A DNA stretch of 5,171 nt. Source: Anaerolineae bacterium (lineage in GTDB: Bacteria; Chloroflexota; Anaerolineae; 4572-78; J111). Location: the NCBI GenBank assembly GCA_020433835.1, contig JAGRBY010000535.1:1-5171 (forward strand), read 5' to 3'. The first letter of the stretch is position 1; each line of letters starts with the position of its first letter. Positions 1 through 5,171 of the stretch are shown here, piece after piece. The notes under the pieces were generated by a model. It made no database searches, was not told the DNA's origin, and saw only the letters and a program-made list of their open reading frames with translations. The position numbers were made by a program, and so were the translations under genes.

Positions 1-90
1 AATATCTCTATTGGCAATCCTATTCGGATAGAACATTCTGGCCTGTCCCCTCAAAGCAACGTTATCAATGGCGAGAAAGAAGGCAAGATT
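1..90 (+). other. Left-edge leader, coding status unresolved
   Basis: This stretch precedes the first halogenase-like gene. The frame of that gene has no stop from base 1 to its ATG at 91, but also no ATG, GTG or TTG. The frame beginning at base 3 is also open and ends in TGA at 96-98, which would give a neighbour overlapping the ATG by 8 bases. The remaining forward frame stops at 29-31. Thirty codons without a stop is quite likely by chance, so neither open frame is proven coding. The in-frame reading uses codons more like those of the downstream genes, whereas the base-3 frame includes AGA, AGG and ACA. It may be the tail of an upstream gene, a linker or plain leader. No clear promoter is seen. 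Confidence 0.4.
78..83 (+). promoter_or_regulatory. Ribosome binding site, halogenase-like gene 1
   Basis: AGAAGG lies 7 bases before the ATG at 91. It supports initiation there although the reading frame stays open upstream to the window edge. The paralogue at 4362 begins with a matching N-terminus (MAELDN against MDELDN), which independently supports this start. Confidence 0.6.
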
Positions 91-1545
91 ATGGATGAAT
101 TAGATAATAAACCCGTTGTTATCGCCTCATCGCTAACGGGCTTGCTGATCAGTTATTCTTTATCCCAAGCCCGCATTCCGCATATTTTGATCGGCGGCGA
201 TGCGCCCGCCGATATTCCCCGCCTGGGGGAATCGATCAATGAGGCGGCCAGTATCGATTTTCGACGCTTCCTGGGGCTTGAGTTCGGCCAATATTTTTAT
301 AAAAAGAATCATATCTGCCTGATGAACGGCAGCATCCTCTCTATGAGTTATTCGGGTAATCCTGGTCAAGGTGTCAGTACGGTTTTACCCGACCGGAAAA
401 AAGCAGCTTTTAGTATGGTTCCCAATGGGTTAATTCACCTTGACCGCTCTAAGTTTGATAAGGCTCTTTATCATAAAGTTAAAGCCAGCCCATATTGCAT
501 GTTTATCCACAACACAAAAGCAAACGTTGTTTATGACCCCACATCTGATACGGTGATGGCGATCGCTTTAGATGATGAGCACCGCCTGGAGCAGCCCCGC
601 TATGTGTTTGATGCCACAGGCCCTTTGGGCTTGGTGGCGCGAGCGGCGGGGGTGAGCAAAAAAGCTGTCAGCGATCGTGAACGCTTGGCCTGGACCCATT
701 ACTGGACGGAACCGGGGCGACCGCTGCCGAAAGTGTGGTGGTTATATGGCACAAACGTCCTGCGGTTAGACGCCGATAGGGATGGCATTGAGGGTATTGC
801 CTGGTTAATTCCTCTGGGAAATACCATTTCAATTGGCCTTAGTGTGAATGCGGCCACCTATCCAATCGACCAAATCAGCAAAGAAGCGTTAATCCGAAAG
901 CTCGATGAGGCGTTTGCCCGGCGCGGTATTGCCTACCGGCAGTTCTTTACCAAGACTAAGCCCATTATCGAGCTGAGTCACGAATATTTTATCCGAGATC
1001 GCGCCTATGGGAACAATTGGTTGTTAGCTGGCAGTGGCTATATTCAAATTTGGTTTCCTACGGCAACCGGTGTGGCCAGTAGTATGTTGGCGGCGGTGCT
1101 CGCGCCCCGCTTTTTACAAGATCCAACCGGAACAGGGCGTTACTACGAGGAAACACAAAAACCCCTACTGGCAATGCACAACTACATGCATCAGGTGATC
1201 AAGTCGCCACCTTTTACCACTATCCATGAAGGATACAATTTTTTAGCAAAAGCGATTACACTTATCGGGATGCCACTGATAAAGTACCTGCGGGCCACCA
1301 ACAACGATTTGAATTCGTCCGGATTAGCCTATGTGGTTCCCGAAAAGGTCTTGATGGTTGCAGAAAAATCTGAACTGCTACAGTTATTTATGGCGGCGTC
1401 GTATATGAGCATCGAGAAACCTCCGACTTTGGCCGATCAAGGCCGGGCCTTTAAGCACTATTTCAATTACCCTCTGCTCAACGTCAAAAACAGCGTTTCG
1501 GTCTTTCCTAAATTTTACGGATCCAAATTCTTCAACAGCAACTGA
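91..1545 (+). CDS. Flavin-dependent halogenase-like protein, copy 1, degenerate FAD site
   Basis: This 484-residue protein belongs by motif order to the flavin-dependent halogenase/monooxygenase superfamily, slightly longer than typical pyrrole halogenases of about 450 residues. Expected landmarks are present: an N-terminal Rossmann-like strand-helix-strand (9-36), GES (46-48), a lysine at K72 matching the halogenase catalytic lysine, DATG (174-177), an AWLIP segment (237-241) at the WxWxIP position, and a conserved-looking NNWLLAGSG (308-316) followed by TGV (326-328) at the halide-site region. Key departures: the GxGxxG position reads ASSLTG (12-17), WxWxIP has Ile236 for the first Trp, and the usual GDAAGFIDP segment has Ser315 for Asp and Trp-Phe for Asp-Pro. 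No signal peptide or clear membrane segment is seen, so it is probably cytoplasmic. The neighbouring pyrrole genes suggest it acts on a pyrrolyl-carrier or a product made from it. It could be a true halogenase with altered flavin binding, a coupling or cyclising enzyme, or a non-catalytic partner. Family assignment is fairly sure; the reaction is unknown. Confidence 0.8.
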   Translation: MDELDNKPVVIASSLTGLLISYSLSQARIPHILIGGDAPADIPRLGESINEAASIDFRRFLGLEFGQYFYKKNHICLMNGSILSMSYSGNPGQGVSTVLPDRKKAAFSMVPNGLIHLDRSKFDKALYHKVKASPYCMFIHNTKANVVYDPTSDTVMAIALDDEHRLEQPRYVFDATGPLGLVARAAGVSKKAVSDRERLAWTHYWTEPGRPLPKVWWLYGTNVLRLDADRDGIEGIAWLIPLGNTISIGLSVNAATYPIDQISKEALIRKLDEAFARRGIAYRQFFTKTKPIIELSHEYFIRDRAYGNNWLLAGSGYIQIWFPTATGVASSMLAAVLAPRFLQDPTGTGRYYEETQKPLLAMHNYMHQVIKSPPFTTIHEGYNFLAKAITLIGMPLIKYLRATNNDLNSSGLAYVVPEKVLMVAEKSELLQLFMAASYMSIEKPPTLADQGRAFKHYFNYPLLNVKNSVSVFPKFYGSKFFNSN

Positions 1546-1548
1546 CTC

Positions 1549-1668
1549 AGAGTTTACGCAGCTCGTAAAACAACTTGTTTAATTGTGCGCATTTCGGAGC
1601 AAATTTGAGGTGCAAATTAGCAATTTGTGTTACGTATCGCCTAATTTCGTACCCTCTGCGTAAACCCT
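1549..1668. repeat. Imperfect inverted repeat filling the intergenic gap
   Basis: The 160 bp gap between the first two genes (1546-1705) is mostly taken up by this structure. The outer arms are AGAGTTTACGCAG (1549-1561) and CTGCGTAAACCCT (1656-1668), matching at 12 of 13 positions as an inverted repeat 120 bp end to end. Inside are AAACAACTTGTTT (1568-1580), the perfect palindrome CAAATTTG (1600-1607), and a hairpin CAAATT-AGC-AATTTG (1613-1627). The stems are AT-rich and no T-run follows, so it is not a standard rho-independent terminator. No transposase and no clear target duplication are visible. It may be a miniature transposable element relic, an mRNA processing or stability hairpin, or a binding region. 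The gap shows no convincing promoter or gene. Confidence 0.5.
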
Positions 1669-1691
1669 GTAACTCTTGTCGATGGGCAATA

Positions 1692-1697
1692 GCGGAG
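1692..1697 (+). promoter_or_regulatory. Ribosome binding site that sets the dehydrogenase start
   Basis: GCGGAG lies 8 bases before the ATG at 1706. The frame can be extended upstream to a TTG at 1676 and an ATG at 1682, but the site is properly spaced only for 1706. The protein from there begins MDFSWSKKQ, the usual N-terminal style of acyl-CoA dehydrogenases. Confidence 0.65.
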
Positions 1698-1705
1698 CAT
1701 ATGTT

Positions 1706-2851
1706 ATGGATTTTTCATGGAGCAAGAAACAGCGCGAACAATATGAGCAAGCGTATTCCTTTGCCCAAACCGAACTAAGCGCCCCAGTGCCCAATGAAGG
1801 CCCTGTCAGTGCGTTCCCCATTGAGAAATGGAATCTGTGTGGTCAATTTGGATTGATGGGGCTATCGCTGCCGCAGGCGTATGGCGGCATGGGGCTGGAT
1901 GCCCTGACGTCGGCGCACGTTTTTGAGGCGTTTGGCAAAGGGTGCCCTGATCGCGGGTTGTTATTTAGCGCAGCGGCCCATCTGTTTGCCGCTGCCATGC
2001 CAATCGCCGCATTTGGTCGGGCTGAATTGAAGCAGCAACTGTTGCCGCAATTAGCCGCCGGTGCCCGGATTGGGGCCAACGCCATAACCGAGCCGGAGGC
2101 GGGTTCGGATGTGACCGCCATACAAACCCGCGCCGAAGAGCAGGGCGATGGTTATATTTTGAACGGGGCAAAATCATTTGTAACCAACGGCCCTGTCGCT
2201 GATGTGGTTGTGACCTATGCTGTCACCAATCCGAAGGCCGGTTTTCTGGGCATCAGTGGCTTCGCGGTGGAAAAAGGTACGCCGGGCATGACGTTGGGCC
2301 AGGCCTTCGGCAAAATGGGGTTGACCACGGCCCAAGGTGGCTGGGTTACGTTTGAAAACTGCTGCGTGCCGAAGATGAATAGGCTGGGGCAGGCGGGCGA
2401 AGGGGCCGCTATCTTCAGACAATCGATGCAATGGGAACGGGCCGTTTTATTTGCCCTTTATCTGGGGATGTTAGAGCGGCAGCTTGAAAAAACCGTGGCC
2501 TTTACCCAGCGGCGAAAGCAATTTGGCAAGTCACTCAGCAAACATCAGGCGGTGGCGCATCGTCTGGCCGATATGAAATTGCGCCTGGAACAGGCCCGTT
2601 GGCTTTTATACCGGGCCTGCTGGGCTTTAGATCAAGGTCAGGATGCCACGCTAGAAATTGCGCTTTCAAAATTAGCCGTCAGCGAGGCGGCCATTCAATC
2701 AAGCATGGACGCCGTTCATCTGCACGGCGGTGAAGGCTATAAAACCGATGGCGAAATGGAGGCCATGCTGCGTGATGCCATTCCGGCCACGCTCTTTTCG
2801 GGGACGTCAGAAATCCAGCGTGATTTAATTGCCAGCCGGTTATCGCTTTGA
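1706..2851 (+). CDS. Acyl-CoA-dehydrogenase-like prolyl-carrier protein dehydrogenase
   Basis: This 381-residue flavoprotein has the full acyl-CoA dehydrogenase layout: a helical N-terminal domain, a central beta domain with AITEPEAGSD (126-135) and a following FVTNG segment that cradle FAD, and a C-terminal helical domain with RRKQFG, HLHGGEGY and FSGTSEIQR. The MCAD-type catalytic glutamate next to the GT of the last motif is replaced by Ser365. A glutamate instead sits at E244 in QWERAV, the isovaleryl-CoA-dehydrogenase position, which is also used by prolyl-carrier oxidases such as PltE, RedW and CloN3. With the proline adenylation gene directly downstream, the likely reaction is the FAD-dependent four-electron oxidation of L-prolyl-S-carrier to pyrrole-2-carboxyl-S-carrier in the cytoplasm. 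A catabolic acyl-CoA or branched-chain dehydrogenase is the alternative but fits the neighbourhood poorly. Its TGA shares one base with the ATG of the next gene. Confidence 0.88.
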   Translation: MDFSWSKKQREQYEQAYSFAQTELSAPVPNEGPVSAFPIEKWNLCGQFGLMGLSLPQAYGGMGLDALTSAHVFEAFGKGCPDRGLLFSAAAHLFAAAMPIAAFGRAELKQQLLPQLAAGARIGANAITEPEAGSDVTAIQTRAEEQGDGYILNGAKSFVTNGPVADVVVTYAVTNPKAGFLGISGFAVEKGTPGMTLGQAFGKMGLTTAQGGWVTFENCCVPKMNRLGQAGEGAAIFRQSMQWERAVLFALYLGMLERQLEKTVAFTQRRKQFGKSLSKHQAVAHRLADMKLRLEQARWLLYRACWALDQGQDATLEIALSKLAVSEAAIQSSMDAVHLHGGEGYKTDGEMEAMLRDAIPATLFSGTSEIQRDLIASRLSL

Positions 2852-4374
2852 TGAGGGGGATGATGCAGCTTCAAGATTTGGTATCGATGAGGGCGCAAGA
2901 AAGGCCGGATGCCTTAGCCGTGATTGACCCTCAACAACGGCTCAGTTACGGGCAGCTTGATCGGTGGGCCAATCGCATGGCCCATGCTTTGCAGGCGCAA
3001 GGCGTGGAGCCAGGAGACCGCGTCGGGATCTGGTTGAATAAATCGGTCTATGGCGTCGCGGCGATGCAGGCTATTTTGCGGTTGGGCGCAGCCTATGTGC
3101 CCTTAGATCCGCTCAGCCCGGCCACGCGGATCGCTTCGATTCTTGAGGACTGTCAGATAAAGGTGCTGATCACAACCCGGCAGCGTGCTCAACAGCTGGC
3201 CCCGTTTGATCAGACCGTTGCTACTCTGTTTATAGCAGAAAAATCGGAGCAAGTTCAAGATTGGCATAATTTCCCCGACCGTCCGGTTGATCAAACTGTG
3301 GCTGTCGATGCAGACCGCTTGGCCTACATTCTGTATACCTCCGGTTCTACGGGGAAACCGAAAGGGGTTTGTATCAGTCATCGCAATGCCCTGGCCTTTG
3401 TTGAATGGGCGGTGAAAGAACTCAAACTCACCGCCGAAGATCGGTTGTCTAACCACGCCCCGTTTCATTTCGATCTATCTGTGTTCGATCTCTACGCCGC
3501 CTTTATGAGCGGTGCGCCGGTTTATCTCATTCCCGAAGGCATGTCTTACCTGCCCGGACGGCTGGTTGAATTTATCACAACCCACCGGATTACAACCTGG
3601 TACTCTGTTCCGTCGGCTCTGGTGATGATGATTGAAGATGGTGGTCTGTTAGATATGGAGACTATTCCGCTGCGTAACCTCATCTTTGCCGGAGAACCTT
3701 TTCCCATAAACCATTTGCGGCGTCTTTTTCAGCGCTGGCATCCGGCTGTCCGCTTTTTTAATTTTTACGGCCCTACGGAAACCAACGTCTGTACCTATTA
3801 CGAAGTTAAAGATTTGTCGGACAATCAACAAACGCCTGTGCCTATTGGCCGGGCCTGCTCCGGGGATCAGGTCTGGCTCTGTCAGGTAGACGGGCACGAT
3901 GTTAATCCGGGCGAAGAAGGAATTCTGATGGTTTCCGGCCCCACCGTGATGCTGGGTTACTGGGGCAGTGAGCTGCAGGGGGATCAGCCCTATTCAACGG
4001 GGGATCGAGTCAAACGGCTGGCGGATGGAAACTATGTTTACTTGGGCCGCAATGACCACATGGTAAAAGTACGAGGTCATCGCATCGAGCTAGGCGAAAT
4101 CGAAGCCGTGTTAGGCCAGCATCCTGCTATCAAAGAAGTGGTGGTGACGGTTATCGGCACCGGCCTTAAGGCTCGCATCGTCGCTTTTATCGTAGGCCAT
4201 GAAACGGTTCCGACGCTGCTTGAACTCAAACGCCATTGTGCCGGGCATTTACCGCGCCATATGATTATTGATGATGTCGAAGCGTTAGGTTCGCTGCCCC
4301 GGACAGGAACCGGGAAAGTCAATCGATTAAGGCTTTCGCAGCTTTACCAGGAGGAAAAACAATGGCTGAGCTAG
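2851..4374 (+). CDS. Stand-alone L-proline adenylation enzyme (prolyl-AMP ligase)
   Basis: This 507-residue protein is a free-standing NRPS-type adenylation domain with no fused carrier. It shows the A3 phosphate loop YTSGSTGKPKG (162-172), A4 FDLSVFDLY (207-215), A5 YGPTET (306-311), an STGDR segment and the A10 lysine K489 in GTGKVNR. Aligned by eye to GrsA, the specificity positions are D208, L209, F212, Y251, I278, A280, F305, V313, C314 and K489. From memory, stand-alone prolyl ligases such as PltF and RedM read DLLYLALVCK, so the differences are hydrophobic swaps and proline is the best substrate guess. The overall style is also close to DltA D-alanine ligases. It would form prolyl-AMP and load a separate carrier protein, feeding the dehydrogenase upstream. 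The ATG at 2851 overlaps the preceding stop as TGATG, which favours coupled translation. TTG 2848, ATG 2860 and ATG 2863 are other possible starts. The final codons overlap the next gene by 13 bases. Confidence 0.88.
   Translation: MRGMMQLQDLVSMRAQERPDALAVIDPQQRLSYGQLDRWANRMAHALQAQGVEPGDRVGIWLNKSVYGVAAMQAILRLGAAYVPLDPLSPATRIASILEDCQIKVLITTRQRAQQLAPFDQTVATLFIAEKSEQVQDWHNFPDRPVDQTVAVDADRLAYILYTSGSTGKPKGVCISHRNALAFVEWAVKELKLTAEDRLSNHAPFHFDLSVFDLYAAFMSGAPVYLIPEGMSYLPGRLVEFITTHRITTWYSVPSALVMMIEDGGLLDMETIPLRNLIFAGEPFPINHLRRLFQRWHPAVRFFNFYGPTETNVCTYYEVKDLSDNQQTPVPIGRACSGDQVWLCQVDGHDVNPGEEGILMVSGPTVMLGYWGSELQGDQPYSTGDRVKRLADGNYVYLGRNDHMVKVRGHRIELGEIEAVLGQHPAIKEVVVTVIGTGLKARIVAFIVGHETVPTLLELKRHCAGHLPRHMIIDDVEALGSLPRTGTGKVNRLRLSQLYQEEKQWLS
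4349..4354 (+). promoter_or_regulatory. Strong ribosome binding site, halogenase-like gene 2
   Basis: A consensus AGGAGG lies 7 bases before the ATG at 4362, inside the last codons of the adenylation gene. It fixes the start of the second halogenase-like gene and suggests efficient translation within the operon. Confidence 0.85.
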
Positions 4375-5171
4375 ACAATCAACCCGTGATTATTGCCTCG
4401 TCGCTAACCGGCTTGCTGATTAGCTATTCCCTGTCCAAGGCCCGTATTCCCCATATTCTGATTGGCGGCGCGGAACCGGATGACAAACCGAAGTTAGGGG
4501 AATCGATGAACGAACGGGCCAGCCTTGAATGTTGGCGTTTTCTGGACCCTGAATTTCGGCAATACTTTCATACAAAAAGTCACGTCAGTTTTCTGAATGG
4601 TAAGATTGTGTCGATGCAGTATCTGGCCAATCCCAATCGTGATATCAGCAAAATATCGCCCAGAAAAGCAAAAGCGCCTAGCCCTGCCATATTTAAGGGT
4701 TTGCTCCATCTTGACCGGATCGGGTTTGACCAGGCGCTCTATCGTAAAGTCAAAGCCAGTGAATACTGCACATTCATCCACAACCCGCGGGCAAACGTTA
4801 TCTATGATCAAGGATCGGATAAGATAACGGCCATCTGTTTAGAGGATGGGCCGCGTCTGGAAACACCGGCGTATGTCTTCGATGCCACCGGGCCGTTTGG
4901 TTTAGTGGCACGAGCGGCAGGGGTGGGAAAAAAGGCCATCAGCCGTCGGGAACGGGTGGTGTGGACCCACCATTGGAGCGACTCAGGAGTAAGGCCGGAC
5001 AGAGCATGGTGGTTTTACGGAACCAACATCTTGCGGTTAATACCCGATATCGACGGCATCGACGGGGTTGCCTGGTTGATCCCTTTGGGTCAAACCATGT
5101 CTTTAGGTCTCAGTGTTGATGCGGCGACTTATCCGGCGGACAAGATCAGCAAAGAAGGGTTAATCCAAAAG
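4362..5171 (+). CDS. Flavin-dependent halogenase-like protein, copy 2 (partial)
   Basis: The frame is open from ATG 4362 to the last base, giving the first 270 residues of a protein whose C-terminus lies beyond the window. It aligns without a gap to residues 1-270 of the first copy, with about 171 identities by hand count (63%). It shares the same unusual N-terminus: ASSLTG (12-17) in place of GxGxxG, then GES (46-48), the lysine K72, DATG (174-177) and AWLIP (237-241) with Val236 where the first Trp of WxWxIP is expected. The C-terminal flavin and halide-site motifs cannot be judged. It starts inside the adenylation gene, so the two are very likely co-translated. It is probably a cytoplasmic partner or functional variant of copy 1 acting on the same pyrrole-derived product, with the two copies differing in substrate or position. 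Whether either halogenates is unknown. Confidence 0.8.
   Translation, partial: MAELDNQPVIIASSLTGLLISYSLSKARIPHILIGGAEPDDKPKLGESMNERASLECWRFLDPEFRQYFHTKSHVSFLNGKIVSMQYLANPNRDISKISPRKAKAPSPAIFKGLLHLDRIGFDQALYRKVKASEYCTFIHNPRANVIYDQGSDKITAICLEDGPRLETPAYVFDATGPFGLVARAAGVGKKAISRRERVVWTHHWSDSGVRPDRAWWFYGTNILRLIPDIDGIDGVAWLIPLGQTMSLGLSVDAATYPADKISKEGLIQK

Noticed and set aside
559..566. GCGATCGC octamer (HIP1), abundant in many cyanobacteria
   Set aside because: I found only one copy in about 5 kb, and strong Shine-Dalgarno sites are present, so it does not identify the organism.
1613..1627. Hairpin as a transcription terminator after the first gene
   Set aside because: The stem is only six AT-rich pairs and no T-run follows; the operon may read through.
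1605..1633. Possible sigma70-type promoter, TTGAGG, 17 bases, TGTTAC
   Set aside because: The -10 hexamer matches the consensus at only three positions and lies inside the AT-rich palindromic region, so the match is not convincing.
1676..1705. Ten-residue N-terminal extension of the dehydrogenase from TTG 1676
   Set aside because: The start at ATG 1706 has a well-placed GCGGAG and a family-like N-terminus; the upstream start has neither.
1575..1778. Small open frame across the intergenic gap and the start of the dehydrogenase gene
   Set aside because: It has a TTG start, no ribosome binding site, no recognisable protein features, and overlaps the well-supported dehydrogenase in another frame.
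3103..3468. 121-codon open frame on the - strand
   Set aside because: It lies opposite the A3-A4 motif region of the adenylation gene and shows no features of its own.
4494..4811. Long open frame on the - strand at the right end
   Set aside because: It is antisense to the second halogenase-like gene, which is supported by 63% identity to the first copy and a consensus ribosome binding site.

Overview
This window carries part of a bacterial biosynthetic cluster that converts L-proline into a carrier-bound pyrrole-2-carboxyl unit. Two paralogous members of the flavin-dependent halogenase superfamily flank the two pyrrole-forming genes. All genes are on the + strand and look like one operon: halogenase-like protein 1 (91-1545), a 160 bp gap holding an inverted repeat (1549-1668), prolyl-carrier dehydrogenase (1706-2851), proline-specific adenylation enzyme (2851-4374), and halogenase-like protein 2 (from 4362, running off the right edge). 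The last three genes overlap by 1 and 13 bases, so they are probably translated in a coupled way. No rho-independent terminator is visible between any of the genes.

The pathway logic follows the pyoluteorin, prodigiosin and clorobiocin type. The stand-alone adenylation enzyme activates L-proline and loads it on a peptidyl carrier protein. The acyl-CoA-dehydrogenase-like flavoenzyme then oxidises the prolyl ring to pyrrole. The carrier protein and whatever uses the pyrrolyl unit are not in the window. In related clusters a flavin-dependent halogenase next modifies the pyrrolyl-carrier. Here both halogenase homologues lack the GxGxxG dinucleotide-binding motif, and copy 1 also lacks the second flavin-binding Asp and the first Trp of WxWxIP. 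They keep the GES motif, the presumed catalytic lysine, the DATG segment and, in copy 1, a TG at the halide-site position. The altered N-terminus is almost identical in both copies although many of its codons differ synonymously. It is therefore maintained by selection rather than decayed, and this is the most unusual point in the window.

The organism cannot be named. Base composition is near balanced by eye, strong Shine-Dalgarno sites precede several genes, and one GCGATCGC octamer occurs at 559-566, which alone is too little to claim a cyanobacterium. There are no RNA genes, CRISPR arrays, transposase genes or gene-free stretches over 300 bases.
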